DNA of 35,346 nucleotides from Synergistaceae bacterium (lineage in GTDB: Bacteria; Synergistota; Synergistia; Synergistales; Aminobacteriaceae): the NCBI GenBank assembly GCA_022837505.1, contig JALHFZ010000010.1, positions 1 through 35,346 on the forward strand, given 5' to 3'. This document shows, one piece after another, positions 23,646-32,632 of the stretch; the stretch's first letter is position 1, and each line of letters opens with the position of its first letter. The notes under the pieces are model-generated. The model was not told where the DNA came from and did no database searches. It was given only the letters and a program-made list of their open reading frames with translations. The translations under genes were made by a program, and so were the position numbers.

Positions 23646-24269
23646 TCAGTGAGACCGCACGATCTCCTTGATCTTCATGAGGCGGCTCAGGGTAGACCGT
23701 TCCTGTTCGTCCAGCTTCATGGTGATGTAGCGGATCGTCTCGATAAATCCCGGGATCAGGACGTGTTCGAGGGCATTGACCCGCCGCCTGGTCTTCTCGA
23801 TCTCCAGGGCCATGAGGCTGATCGCCTTCTCCCTTGCCGCAAGGAGGATGAGCTGGGGAATGAGCCGGGCAAAGCGCTCAAGGGCGACATCAAGGCTGCC
23901 CAGGGTTGCCGCCAGGCCATAATTCATGGGGGACCCTCCCTGCTCCACCTCGTATTCCGGCACCATCACGCTCATGACGTTCTTGTACCCCACCTGAAGC
24001 TCTGCTTTTGCCCCGGAGATCATGAGGGCCTGCTCAAGCATGGCGGGGAGGGTCTGGGCACGGGCGAGAAGAAAGCTTTTATAGCATCCCTTCAGCTCGT
24101 CCTCAAGTTCTTCCCGCAGGACCTTGGCCTCCCGGGCTCTTTCGAGGAAGGCCTTGATAAGGGCGTCCTGCTTGTCCTTCAGGAGCTTGTGTCCTCTCTT
24201 GGCCACCACAAGGCGTTTTTTCAGCCTTGAGAGCTCCATCCTGTTGGGATTGACATTCAAACGGGCCAT
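23646..24269 (-). CDS. atpD: V-type ATP synthase subunit D (central stalk)
   Basis: Subunit D is the coiled-coil shaft that rotates inside the A3B3 head. The 207-residue protein has the family opening MARLNVNPNRMELSRLKKRL, a long N-terminal helix (AKRGHKLLKDKQDALIKAFL) and a C-terminal helix with EIEKTRRRVNALEHVLIPGF. It ends in YITMKLDEQERSTLSRLMKI. It is the last gene of the operon and is followed by a strong terminator. V-type naming is used (ntpD in Enterococcus); this is unrelated to F-type AtpD (beta). Confidence 0.95.
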   Translation of the reverse strand: MARLNVNPNRMELSRLKKRLVVAKRGHKLLKDKQDALIKAFLERAREAKVLREELEDELKGCYKSFLLARAQTLPAMLEQALMISGAKAELQVGYKNVMSVMVPEYEVEQGGSPMNYGLAATLGSLDVALERFARLIPQLILLAAREKAISLMALEIEKTRRRVNALEHVLIPGFIETIRYITMKLDEQERSTLSRLMKIKEIVRSH

Positions 24270-24281
24270 AACGCCGCCCCC

Positions 24282-25700
24282 TTAGTCGTTTCCGGCGGTA
24301 ACTTCGGCCTTTTCGGCTTTCTCGAGGCGGGGCTGAAGATACTTTTCAAGATAGGCGTCCCGGATTCTCTTGAGTTCCTTGACCGGAATGATCGTGAGAA
24401 GATCCCAGCCGAGTTCAAGGGTCTCGGTAAAGGTCCTGTTCTGGTACTCCCCCTGGCGGACATATTTGTCCTCGAAGAGATCGGCGAATTTTGCGAAGGC
24501 CTTGTCCTCATCAGTGAGGGCTCCTTCGCCCAGGATCACCGCCAGTTCCTTTGCTTCCTTTCCCCTGGCATAGGCGGCGAAGAGCTGGTTCATGAGGTCC
24601 GCGTGGTCCTCCCGGGTCTTCCCCTTCCCTATCCCCTTGTCCTTCAGACGGGAGAGGGAGGGCATGACGTCCACGGGAGGGTAGATTCCCTTTCTGTGGA
24701 GCGTCCTGCTGAGGATGATCTGCCCCTCGGTGATGTACCCCGTGAGGTCAGGGATGGGGTGGGTTATGTCGTCCTCAGGCATGGTCAGGATGGGGATCTG
24801 AGTGATGGAGCCGCTCTTCCCCTTCAGTCGTCCGGCCCGTTCGTACATGGTGGCAAGGTCGGTGTACAGGTAGCCGGGATACCCCCGGCGGCCGGGAACT
24901 TCCTTTCGGGCGGCGGAGATCTCCCGGAGGGCTTCGCAGTAGTTTGTGAGGTCGGTGAGGATGACCACCACGTGCATGTTCAGATCGAAGGCAAGGTATT
25001 CCGCCGCCGTGAGGGCTATCCGGGGGGTGGTGATCCGTTCGATTGCCGGGTCGTCGGCGAGGTTGACGAACATGACGGTCCTCTGAATTGCGCCGGTCTT
25101 CCGGAAGTCCTCCATGAAGAAGGATGCCTCTTCAAAGGTGATTCCCATGGCCGCAAAGACAACGGCGAAATCCTCGTGTCCGCTGATGACGGTGGCCTGC
25201 CGGGCAATCTGAGCGGCCATGCGGTTGTGGGGCAGGCCGCTCCCAGAGAAAATCGGGAGTTTCTGTCCCCGGACCATGGGGTTCATTCCGTCGATGGTCG
25301 AGATGCCCGTCTGAATGAACTCCGATGGGAAGTCCCGGGAGAAGGGGTTCATGGGCATTCCGTTGATGTCCCGTTTTTCGTCCCCGAGGATGGAGGCGCC
25401 GTCGTCGATGGGCTCCCCCCGCCCGTTGAAGACCCGTCCCAGCATACCCCGGCTTACGGGCAAAGTGAGGACTTTCCCAAGGAAGAGGAGCTTCGTGTTC
25501 TTGATGTCGATGTTGTCTGTTCCTTCAAAAACCTGAACGAGAGCCCGGTCGGAGGTGATCTCGAGAACCCTTCCGCGGCGGCGCTCACCGCTGCCGAGCT
25601 GAATCTCAACGAGTTCGTCGTACCGGACATCCCGGGTTTTCTCCACCACGAGGAGGGGACCGGAAAGTTCCGTTATGGTTCCATACTCCTTAGGCAGCAT
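24282..25700 (-). CDS. atpB: V-type ATP synthase subunit B (non-catalytic)
   Basis: Subunit B forms the A3B3 head with A and binds nucleotide at the non-catalytic interface. The protein has 472 residues with the start used here. It has YGTITELSGPLLVVEKTRDV, LPVSRGMLGRVFNGRGEPID, GISTIDGMNPMVRGQKLPIF (SGSGLPHNRMAAQIARQA follows, with no true Walker A lysine) and NLADDPAIERITTPRIALTA. It then has PGRRGYPGYLYTDLATMYER. I prefer ATG 25700 over the longer GTG 25709 because GGGAGGTG sits 7 nt before it. It overlaps subunit A and is followed 12 nt later by D. Confidence 0.96.
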   Translation of the reverse strand: MLPKEYGTITELSGPLLVVEKTRDVRYDELVEIQLGSGERRRGRVLEITSDRALVQVFEGTDNIDIKNTKLLFLGKVLTLPVSRGMLGRVFNGRGEPIDDGASILGDEKRDINGMPMNPFSRDFPSEFIQTGISTIDGMNPMVRGQKLPIFSGSGLPHNRMAAQIARQATVISGHEDFAVVFAAMGITFEEASFFMEDFRKTGAIQRTVMFVNLADDPAIERITTPRIALTAAEYLAFDLNMHVVVILTDLTNYCEALREISAARKEVPGRRGYPGYLYTDLATMYERAGRLKGKSGSITQIPILTMPEDDITHPIPDLTGYITEGQIILSRTLHRKGIYPPVDVMPSLSRLKDKGIGKGKTREDHADLMNQLFAAYARGKEAKELAVILGEGALTDEDKAFAKFADLFEDKYVRQGEYQNRTFTETLELGWDLLTIIPVKELKRIRDAYLEKYLQPRLEKAEKAEVTAGND

Positions 25701-27483
25701 CCGTTTCACCTCCCACGGGGGTTACCGCGTTCATTTCCTTCTTGATTTTTCCCTCAAGTTCGTCGATCTGGCCGATATCCTTCTCCTCGAGGTAGCGCAT
25801 CCTTGCGATAGTCTCCCGTACGGGAAGGTTGAAGATCTCCCCCACGGTCGCTCCCTTTCGAAGGGCCTCCATCCCCAGGTGATGGAAGGCGACGATGGTT
25901 TTCAGCATCTTGAACTGCTTTTCCATGGAGGCGTAGGTATCCACCTCATGGAAGGCGTTCTGGTGAAGGAAGTCCTCCCGGAGGGATTTCGCCGTCTCGA
26001 GGACCATGCGCTCCTCCTTTGAGAGGGCGTCGATTCCCACGAGGCGGACGATCTCCCTGAGGCTGGATTCATCCTCAAGGAGGGTCATGGCCTCGATCCG
26101 CAGGGTACTCCACTCGTCATCGAATTTCTCATCCCAGTATTCATCCATTTTTTCGGTGTAGAGGGAATAGCTGAGAAGCCAGTTGATCGCCGGAAAGTGG
26201 CGCTGGTAGGCGAGGTTCGCGTCAAGCCCCCAGAAGACCTTCGTCACCCGGAGGGTATTCTGGCTCACCGGCTCGGAAAGGTCCCCTCCAGGAGGGGAGA
26301 CTGCGCCGATGGCTGTGACTGACCCCTCTCTTCCCGCCGAGCCGAGGACGATAGCCCTGCCGGCCCTTTCATAGAAGGAGGCGAGACGAGTGCCGAGATA
26401 GGCGGGGTACCCTTCTTCACCGGGCATCTCCTCAAGACGGCCGGACATCTCCCGGAGGGCTTCGGCCCACCGGCTCGTCGAGTCAGCCATGAGGGCCACG
26501 GAATACCCCATGTCACGGTAGTATTCCGCCATGGCGATCCCCGTATAGATTGAGGCCTCCCGGGCAGCCACGGGCATATTGGAGGTATTGGCTATGAGAA
26601 CGGTGCGCTTCATGAGGGGCTGGCCCGAACGGGGATCTTCAAGTTCCGGGAATTCGAGAAGAACGTCCGTCATCTCGTTTCCCCGCTCACCGCACCCCAC
26701 ATAGACCACGATCTCAGCTTCAGCCCACTTGGCGAGCTGGTGCTGGATGACCGTCTTTCCCGAGCCGAAGGGGCCGGGAACGCAGGCCGTTCCCCCCATG
26801 GCTATGGGGAAGAAGGCGTCGACCACCCGCTGTCCCGTTGTCATGGGAATAACCGGAGGAAGGCGCTTCGCCACCGGCCGGGGTTTCCGCACCGGCCACC
26901 GCTGAAGCATGGTGACATCCCTCTTTTTTCCCTTCTGGTCGATCACCGCGACGACTTCCTCCACGGTAAAGCTGCCCTGCTTTATTTCACTCACGGTACC
27001 CTCCATGCCTAGGGGAACCATGATGCGGTGCTCCACAAGGACTGTCTCCTGGACGACGCCGAGGGTATCCCCGGCTATGACGGCATCGCCCACCGCAACT
27101 TTCGGATGGAACTCCCACTTCGTCTCCCGATCGATGGCAGGGACGTTGATCCCCCTGGGGATGTAGGGGCTTTTGGCATCTTCCTCAATCAACCTCAGAG
27201 GACGCTGCACCCCGTCGTAGAATTTTTCGATGAGCCCCGGCCCGAGTTCGACGCTCAGGGCTTCTCCCGTGCTGACTACGGGCTCTCCGGGCATAAGCCC
27301 CGAAGTCTCCTCGTAGGCCTGTATGGACGCCGTATCTTCTTTTAATTCGATTATCTCTCCCACGAGACCGATATCGCCTATCCGCACCACGTCGTACATG
27401 GCGGCTCCGTACATTCCCTTCGCCACTACGAGCGGTCCGGATATCTTTTCGATGGTCCCATGAATCATCTTTTCAGTGGCCAC
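25690..27483 (-). CDS. atpA: V-type ATP synthase subunit A (catalytic)
   Basis: Subunit A is the ATP-hydrolysing or ATP-synthesising subunit. The 597-residue protein has the beta-barrel start MIHGTIEKISGPLVVAKGMY and the A-specific insert from about residue 110 to 200. The Walker A motif is GPFGSGKT at 237-244, followed by VYVGCGERGNEMTDVLLEFP, LMADSTSRWAEALREMSGRL and EEMPGEEGYPAYLGTRLASF. The C-terminal domain is helical. The start codon is GTG with GGAGGCGATAC upstream. It overlaps subunit B by about 11 nt and follows F by 30 nt. Confidence 0.97.
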   Translation of the reverse strand: MATEKMIHGTIEKISGPLVVAKGMYGAAMYDVVRIGDIGLVGEIIELKEDTASIQAYEETSGLMPGEPVVSTGEALSVELGPGLIEKFYDGVQRPLRLIEEDAKSPYIPRGINVPAIDRETKWEFHPKVAVGDAVIAGDTLGVVQETVLVEHRIMVPLGMEGTVSEIKQGSFTVEEVVAVIDQKGKKRDVTMLQRWPVRKPRPVAKRLPPVIPMTTGQRVVDAFFPIAMGGTACVPGPFGSGKTVIQHQLAKWAEAEIVVYVGCGERGNEMTDVLLEFPELEDPRSGQPLMKRTVLIANTSNMPVAAREASIYTGIAMAEYYRDMGYSVALMADSTSRWAEALREMSGRLEEMPGEEGYPAYLGTRLASFYERAGRAIVLGSAGREGSVTAIGAVSPPGGDLSEPVSQNTLRVTKVFWGLDANLAYQRHFPAINWLLSYSLYTEKMDEYWDEKFDDEWSTLRIEAMTLLEDESSLREIVRLVGIDALSKEERMVLETAKSLREDFLHQNAFHEVDTYASMEKQFKMLKTIVAFHHLGMEALRKGATVGEIFNLPVRETIARMRYLEEKDIGQIDELEGKIKKEMNAVTPVGGETDAA

Positions 27484-27513
27484 TCTGTATCGCCTCCAGA
27501 ATTCCCATAATCA

Positions 27514-27855
27514 TCATTTCGCGGAAAAAATATCCATCCCCACAGCCCGTTCGACGCTGCTTCGAATGGATTCCAGACCTATACCCAATGACCCCTTTAA
27601 ACCCGGGATGGGTATAAAACTCGTCTCGTACTCCCGGTTGAGTTCGTCGATGAACGCCGTGGAGGCTATATAAAAGATCTCCTGCACGAAAACGACGGCA
27701 TATTTTTCCCTCGCGAGAGTGAGGAGGATTTCATCCACCGAGGCCGGATTCTCCCCTTTCACCATGAAGGGCTTCACTCCCACAGCTTGAAAGGGAAGAA
27801 CTGTCTCGTACTCCCCCACAGCCGCCATCGCACGGTTCGCAGATTTACCCGGCAT
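27514..27855 (-). CDS. atpF: V-type ATP synthase subunit F
   Basis: Subunit F binds the lower half of D and is part of the central rotor. The 113-residue protein matches the family in length and pattern: AVGEYETVLPFQAVGVKPFM near the N-terminus, EKYAVVFVQEIFYIASTAFI in the middle and SFIPIPGLKGSLGIGLESIR near the C-terminus (the typical IP-x-PG-x-G). The ATG at 27855 overlaps the end of subunit C by 11 nt. A start at the internal Met at residue 10 would give a shorter, also acceptable protein. Confidence 0.9.
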   Translation of the reverse strand: MPGKSANRAMAAVGEYETVLPFQAVGVKPFMVKGENPASVDEILLTLAREKYAVVFVQEIFYIASTAFIDELNREYETSFIPIPGLKGSLGIGLESIRSSVERAVGMDIFSAK

Positions 27856-28858
27856 GTCTGAACAACCCCTTTGCGAGCGTTCTGTCAGTATTGTTGCCTA
27901 CGGAGACGAGGGCGATCCGGATATTCTTCGCCTCAAGCTCCTTCTTCCAGAGAAAGGCCAGGATATTCTCCGGGGCAAAGGCATTGTATTTCGCCTTTTC
28001 GAGAATGGAAGCGACGTAATCATCGATAATTTTTTCCATTTCCACCAGAAGGGAGTTGAGATCGGTGACGTCCTGAACATCTGAAAAGGCACGGCCGACA
28101 TCGGCGAAGGCGATGGCCCTCGGCCAGCTTTCAACAGGCTCTGAAAGCAGGGAGAGAAGCCGCTCCTTCGAAAGAAAACCCCCTTCATGGAGGAAACCCG
28201 CCGCTGCGGAGACATCCATGTCCATTCTTTTGATCCGAAGAAGATTGCGGATGTTCTCTCCGTCGATCTTCCCCCTCACCCAGGCGAGGGCCCCCCCGAT
28301 ACCGCTTTCAACCGCCAGTTTTTTCATGGCAGCGAAAAGGCCCGTGTCGAGGATCTTTTCCACCTCGAGAATATCCCTGGTCTGCTCCCAAAGGGTCAAC
28401 GCTGCCGGAACGAGGGTATGGAGCCCGAAGGGCAGAAGGCGGAAGTCCTCGCTTTCCATGGCCATGATGAGGTCATCGGACGGAATATTGCCCAGGGGGG
28501 TGAGCAGATCGAAGCGCCTCTCTCCACCCTCCCGGAGAAGTACAAGGCTCTTCAGGAGGACCTTCACATTATGAAAGTCGTAGGGAAGCCGAAAGAGCTG
28601 CACAAGGCGCACGTCCGGAACAAATCTCTGGACCTCATCGTAGACCGAGACGAGCTCGGCCTCGATCACACGGTCAAAATCACCGCTCCCCTTCAGGTCC
28701 ACGAGCCATGCGGAATAGACCGTCTCTCCGAGGACTTTCAAAGCTCCTTCTAGGTCTTCGCTTTCGAGAATCCTCTGAAGGACGGAATCCTCAACGAGAT
28801 TGACGGACATCGCCCGGAGCCGGGCGACTGCATACCCGTACTGCTCTGCCGGAGGCAT
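27845..28858 (-). CDS. atpC: V-type ATP synthase subunit C (rotor socket, d-like)
   Basis: Subunit C is the funnel-shaped protein linking the rotor ring to the D/F shaft. The 337-residue helical protein has the family pattern: an N-terminal YGYAVARLRAMSVNLVEDSV, RLPYDFHNVKVLLKSL, a long variable middle, GENIRNLLRIKRMDMDVSAA and FLWKKELEAKNIRIALVSVG near the C-terminus. A GGAGGTGATGG site precedes the ATG. The gene is 17 nt after subunit E and overlaps F. The sequence is typical, with no missing parts. Confidence 0.93.
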   Translation of the reverse strand: MPPAEQYGYAVARLRAMSVNLVEDSVLQRILESEDLEGALKVLGETVYSAWLVDLKGSGDFDRVIEAELVSVYDEVQRFVPDVRLVQLFRLPYDFHNVKVLLKSLVLLREGGERRFDLLTPLGNIPSDDLIMAMESEDFRLLPFGLHTLVPAALTLWEQTRDILEVEKILDTGLFAAMKKLAVESGIGGALAWVRGKIDGENIRNLLRIKRMDMDVSAAAGFLHEGGFLSKERLLSLLSEPVESWPRAIAFADVGRAFSDVQDVTDLNSLLVEMEKIIDDYVASILEKAKYNAFAPENILAFLWKKELEAKNIRIALVSVGNNTDRTLAKGLFRHAG

Positions 28859-28874
28859 TGACCATCACCTCCGG

Positions 28875-29456
28875 TCAATCTGAAAACAGCCGCTGAACAA
28901 CGTCTGCCTCAATATCGTCACGAATCCACCGGATAAGCATATCCCAGGAGCAATTCGTCTCAATGCCCCCTTCAGCGAGGATAAAGCCGCCGGAAATATC
29001 CCTGGGCTCATCGGCAAGAAGGAGAGATGTTTTTTTCCGCTTGTTGTAATCGTCAAGCCACTCTTTTGTGATGAGTTTTTCCCCCTCAGCCACAAAGAGG
29101 GTTTCCTTTCCTGTCTGCACCGCCTTATTCAGAAGATTTTCTATAAAGGCGGCAGCCTTTTCTGCCGGAAGGGCCTTCAGCTGTTCGACCGCACCGTCAA
29201 AAGCCCTGGAGATGGCGTCCTGCTTGACTCCAAGTTCAATTTTCTTCACGTCAAGGGCAGCCACGATCTCCCTTCGGCGGAGAATTTCAGGCTTTTCCGC
29301 CGTGAAGCGGTCGTTGTAGGTCTTTTCTATCTTTTTAATATCCTCCTCAGCCTCGGCTTGAACAGCGCCGGCCTGAGTCCGGGCTTTTTCAAGAATAGCC
29401 TGGGCTTCCGCCCTGGCATCCGCTTCGATTTTGGTCTTTATCTCAGCCAAGGACAT
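28875..29456 (-). CDS. atpE: V-type ATP synthase subunit E (peripheral stalk)
   Basis: Subunit E pairs with subunit H (G-like) to form the peripheral stalks that hold the head against rotation. The 193-residue protein starts MSLAEIKTKIEADARAEAQA and has a charged Ala/Glu/Lys-rich helix to about residue 60. A globular C-terminal half includes GGFILAEGGIETNCSWDMLI, a pattern well known in this family. It lies 17 nt upstream of C and 21 nt after K, with GGGGGTGATT before the ATG. Confidence 0.92.
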   Translation of the reverse strand: MSLAEIKTKIEADARAEAQAILEKARTQAGAVQAEAEEDIKKIEKTYNDRFTAEKPEILRRREIVAALDVKKIELGVKQDAISRAFDGAVEQLKALPAEKAAAFIENLLNKAVQTGKETLFVAEGEKLITKEWLDDYNKRKKTSLLLADEPRDISGGFILAEGGIETNCSWDMLIRWIRDDIEADVVQRLFSD

Positions 29457-29477
29457 TTCAAATCACCCCCGGCCCCG

Positions 29478-29957
29478 CTACAGCTTTATCCCGTTGAGAA
29501 GGATGATGCTCATCAGCAGGGAAAGGACGGCGTAGGTCTCCACCATGGCGGGAAGGATAACCGCTTTACCGGTCTCTTCAGGACGTTTTGCGATCATCTG
29601 AATGCAGGCCGCTGAGGTCTTGCCCTGGGCGATGGCTGAAAAATAACCGCCGATGGCGATGGGAAGGCATGCAAAGAAAATGCCCAATCCCTGCCACACG
29701 GAAACAGAAATTTCGCCGCCGCCGCCGAGAAGGCCGACCTTGAGGATGGCGAAGAAGGCGATAAGGAGACCGTAGATTCCCTGGGTTCCGGGGAGGGCCT
29801 GGAGAAGAAGAACAAGGCCGAATTTGCCCGGGTCTTCAGTCATAACTCCTGCGCCCGATTCACCGGCTATCCCCACTCCTATTGCCGAACCTGCTCCGGC
29901 CCATCCGGCCGCCATTGCTGCACCAAGTATCGCCAACATAATTCCAAGAAGTTCCAT
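29478..29957 (-). CDS. atpK: V-type ATP synthase subunit K (rotor ring, Na+-type)
   Basis: Subunit K forms the membrane rotor ring. The 159-residue protein is a double hairpin with four membrane segments (two fused c-subunits). The residues that bind Na+ in Enterococcus hirae NtpK are all present here: Leu55, Thr58 and Gln59 in LPGTQG, Gln111 in AQGK and Glu140 in MVETYA. Only one carboxylate per four segments is present; the first hairpin has Gln59 where F-type hairpins carry an acid. This predicts sodium coupling. It lies 43 nt after subunit I. Confidence 0.93.
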   Translation of the reverse strand: MELLGIMLAILGAAMAAGWAGAGSAIGVGIAGESGAGVMTEDPGKFGLVLLLQALPGTQGIYGLLIAFFAILKVGLLGGGGEISVSVWQGLGIFFACLPIAIGGYFSAIAQGKTSAACIQMIAKRPEETGKAVILPAMVETYAVLSLLMSIILLNGIKL

Positions 29958-30000
29958 ACTGCTGACACACTCCTCTCAAGCTTGTCTGAAATAGGCCCGT

Positions 30001-32013
30001 CTATTCCGCCGGGTCTTTTATAATATCCACGTAGTTCGTTTTGTAGGTCAGTGGAGAAAAAACCCGTCCGCCCCCGGTGTAGAACTTGCTGAAGAACTCA
30101 ACATACTGAAGGCGCAGGGAATGGACGAAGGCCCCGAGGACATTCACCGCCACGCTGAACAAATGGCCTCCGATAAGAAGTACGATGGCGATAAGCCACC
30201 CCACATAGGGTACTCCTCCTGCAAGTCCGGCAAGCATGTTGATGATCACGCCCACTGCGGAGGTAGCGAGCCCGAGGGCGAGGAGGCGGCTGTAGCTGAG
30301 CACATCACCGAGATAGGACGTGACTCCGTAGAGGCTGAGAAGGCCCGAGATGAACTTCGAGAGAATTCCTGTTTTCTCCCTCCCCTGGGTGACTATAAGC
30401 ACCACGGCGCCGAGAATCGTCAGGGTCTTGGCGAGGGCAGACGTCTCGGGAGGAAGAAAGTTTGCGGCCACGCCCCCCCAGAAAAGCAGACCCACGAGAA
30501 AGACGATCCATCCCCCCGTATCGGCGAAGGCCTCCATGTAATTTCTCTTTCTGAGGCCGTCATAAAAGGCGATCCCCAGGCCGAAGAGAAGCTGAACCAC
30601 ACCGAGGGCAAGGGAGATGGCAAGAAAAACCATGGGGTTTTCCATGGGATTCAGGACCACCGGCGCGTTTTTGAGGGGGCGAAGGAAGGCGAAAATCTCA
30701 AAGGCATCGATAATATCGCCGAACCAGCTCCCAGTGAGGGCACCGACTACCACAGCCGAGATCCCCGAAAGGACGAAAAGCTTAAAGAACTGCCTGAAGG
30801 TTCCGGGCATCCGCTTATACTTCCTGAGGAAGAGGGTGAAAAAACCGATCATCAACAGGCCGTACCCCGCGTCTCCAAGGCACATGCCGAAGAAGACGAA
30901 GAAGAAAGGGGCAAGCAGCGGAGTGGGGTCGATCTCTCCGTATTTGGGAGCGCCATAGAGGCGGGTAAGGTTTTCGTAAGGCCGGGCCCAGGAGGGGTTC
31001 TGCATGTAGGAAGGAGGGGTATCGTCCTCTTCCGGGTCGGAAAGATAAAGGGCGGTCGAATCGTCAAAGGACTTCAGGGCGGTGCGGACCTCGGGTATTT
31101 TCGACTCCGGTATCCATCCTCTGAGCATGACCACCTGTTCTGTCGCTCCGCCGGATGAGAGGGAGAGGTACCTGTCCCGCAGCACATTCCAGTAATCGCT
31201 CAAGGCGTGAATGGTGGGAACCCATCTCTGGGCTTCCCCCTTGATTTTTGAAAGGATCGACTCCTCTTCCGCTGAGAGGATATTCTTTCTTTCCGCGCCC
31301 CGGGCCAGCTCTTCCTCCACGGTCCCCCGAAGAGAGGATGGGAGGTCGATTCTGCTGAAGGAATACCGGCCGTTGATCTCCGATGCTTTCTGTGCAAAGG
31401 ATTCTTCGTAGAAGAGGGCTGCCCGGACTTCCTTGTCCTTCTCCGTCCCCCCGATGACATAGACCTCACCCATGGAGCCGAGAGCGCCTTCCGCTTCCCT
31501 TCTCCACTCCTCAGCCTGGTCTGCGTCAAGGGAGCCGAAGAGACCCCGGATGCGTTCCGTTCCGGTTGTAAGCATCTCAAGGGGATAGGGGAAGCCCTTC
31601 ATTCCCGAGAGAAGCGTCTCTGTGGATTCAAGGAGGGAGAGCTCAGACCGGATTTCCATTAGCCGGCGTTCGAATAAGCGCATACGTTCCGCAAGGTCTT
31701 TAATATCCGTGGATGATTCAAGCTTTCTTGCCTCGGGAAGGGTTATCTGCGTGCGGTCGCCCATGGTCCGGGCAAGGGAGGATATGTCGTCTTTGAAATG
31801 CGGCTCGAGAAAACGGAGCAGAAAACGGGCCTCTCCGAGATCCGATTCCACCTTCGGAAGGCCGGGGTGAACAGGATGGGACGCACCATCGCCATTTTCT
31901 TCGGAAAACGGCATGACCTCGTAGGAGCCTGTGTTCTGAAGGGCCGCGAGAACGCCGTCCACGTCGGCCTTGTGAATGTAAAATTCCGCTTTTTTTATGC
32001 TAGTCACGGCCAT
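30001..32013 (-). CDS. atpI: V-type ATP synthase subunit I (a-like stator)
   Basis: Subunit I carries the ion half-channels next to the K ring and anchors the peripheral stalks. The 670-residue protein has a cytoplasmic N-terminal half of ~340 residues with long helices (IKDLAERMRLFERRLMEIRS) and a membrane half with about eight segments. Membrane-part motifs include GEIDPTPLLAPFFFVFFGMC, LGDAGYGLLMIGFFTLFLR, VTSYLGDVLSYSRLLALGLA and FVHSLRLQYVEFFSKFYTGG. The conserved Arg of the channel is in the SLRLQYVEF segment. It starts with GAGGTGAT upstream and overlaps the end of H by 14 nt. Confidence 0.95.
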   Translation of the reverse strand: MAVTSIKKAEFYIHKADVDGVLAALQNTGSYEVMPFSEENGDGASHPVHPGLPKVESDLGEARFLLRFLEPHFKDDISSLARTMGDRTQITLPEARKLESSTDIKDLAERMRLFERRLMEIRSELSLLESTETLLSGMKGFPYPLEMLTTGTERIRGLFGSLDADQAEEWRREAEGALGSMGEVYVIGGTEKDKEVRAALFYEESFAQKASEINGRYSFSRIDLPSSLRGTVEEELARGAERKNILSAEEESILSKIKGEAQRWVPTIHALSDYWNVLRDRYLSLSSGGATEQVVMLRGWIPESKIPEVRTALKSFDDSTALYLSDPEEDDTPPSYMQNPSWARPYENLTRLYGAPKYGEIDPTPLLAPFFFVFFGMCLGDAGYGLLMIGFFTLFLRKYKRMPGTFRQFFKLFVLSGISAVVVGALTGSWFGDIIDAFEIFAFLRPLKNAPVVLNPMENPMVFLAISLALGVVQLLFGLGIAFYDGLRKRNYMEAFADTGGWIVFLVGLLFWGGVAANFLPPETSALAKTLTILGAVVLIVTQGREKTGILSKFISGLLSLYGVTSYLGDVLSYSRLLALGLATSAVGVIINMLAGLAGGVPYVGWLIAIVLLIGGHLFSVAVNVLGAFVHSLRLQYVEFFSKFYTGGGRVFSPLTYKTNYVDIIKDPAE

Positions 32014-32326
32014 ATTGAGATATCACCTCTTCCGAAATCCACTTTGCCGTGCTTTGAATTTTCTTTTCATACTGGGCAGCAAGGACCTTGGAATTCTTCA
32101 GCCCTTCTTCGAGAGTTTTCGAGGCTTTCACCTCGGCCTCCTTCTCCACGGAAGAGAGTTTTTCCTTGAACTGACGGAAAGATTTCTGCCTCGTCTCTTT
32201 TATCCTTTCTTCTGCGGCATCCTTTGATTCGTTAATGATTTTGACGGCTTCGTTCTTGGCCTCTTTCACCATTTCGCGGGAAAGAGCTTCCACCCCTTTG
32301 ATTTCTTCAGCCAAATTTGCGGCCAT
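32000..32326 (-). CDS. V-type ATP synthase subunit H (peripheral stalk, G-like)
   Basis: The small charged protein has 108 residues and is entirely helical: EEIKGVEALSREMVKEAKNE, ESKDAAEERIKETRQK and FKEKLSSVEKEAEVKASKTL. This fits the AhaH/NtpF-like stalk subunit that pairs with E. Identification rests on the coiled-coil pattern and on being the first gene of the operon. The frame is open nine codons further upstream, but AAGGAGGTGG lies ideally before the ATG at 32326. The gene symbol is left blank because naming differs between organisms. Confidence 0.85.
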   Translation of the reverse strand: MAANLAEEIKGVEALSREMVKEAKNEAVKIINESKDAAEERIKETRQKSFRQFKEKLSSVEKEAEVKASKTLEEGLKNSKVLAAQYEKKIQSTAKWISEEVISQYGRD

Positions 32327-32390
32327 ATGTTCCACCTCCTTCCTCAGGTTCAAGGTAATTTATGTTCATTTAAAATATAAAAGCCCATAT

Positions 32391-32419
32391 ATTTTATTAC
32401 CATATGAAATTTGTGTCAA
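32391..32419 (-). promoter_or_regulatory. Promoter of the V-ATPase operon
   Basis: On the minus strand a perfect -35 TTGACA (32419-32414) and a -10 TAAAAT (32396-32391) are 17 nt apart. Predicted start is near 32384, giving a 58-nt AT-rich leader before the subunit H ATG. No other gene start lies between, so it should drive all nine subunits. Confidence 0.85.
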
Positions 32420-32504
32420 ACGTAACAATATGTACGGAGCGCATCCGAACTGAAAAGTATTCTATGGAATTGTTATTCATCGGGAAGTATTTTCGGAATA
32501 AGAA

Positions 32505-32580
32505 TGGAGCGGACAACGGGATTCGAACCCGCGACCCTTAGCTTGGGAAGCTAATGCTCTACCAGCTGAGCTATGTCCGC
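32505..32580 (-). tRNA. tRNA-Gly (anticodon CCC)
   Basis: On the minus strand the acceptor GCGGACA pairs with TGTCCGC. The D-arm region is TAGCTCAGCTGGTAGAGCA, the anticodon arm TTAGC-TTCCCAA-GCTAA gives anticodon CCC, and the T-arm is GCGGGTTCGAATCCCGT. The discriminator is U73, as expected for bacterial Gly tRNAs, and CCA is encoded. The tRNA lies on the same strand upstream of the ATPase promoter; no terminator separates them clearly. Confidence 0.95.
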
Positions 32581-32603
32581 CCTTCGAAGTACAAACGAAA
32601 GAT

Positions 32604-32632
32604 ATTATATCCACCCCTTCGCCTTTTGGCAA
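32604..32632 (-). promoter_or_regulatory. Promoter of tRNA-Gly
   Basis: On the minus strand -35 TTGCCA (32632-32627, five of six) and a perfect -10 TATAAT (32609-32604) are 17 nt apart. This would start RNA about 17 nt before the tRNA 5' end. Confidence 0.85.

Noticed and set aside
24603..25745. Plus-strand open frame of 380 codons
   Set aside because: Antisense shadow of the ATPase subunit B gene with no recognisable domain.
30121..31158. Plus-strand open frame of 345 codons
   Set aside because: Antisense to the membrane half of subunit I; composition (Glu/Gly/His-rich) is that of a shadow frame.
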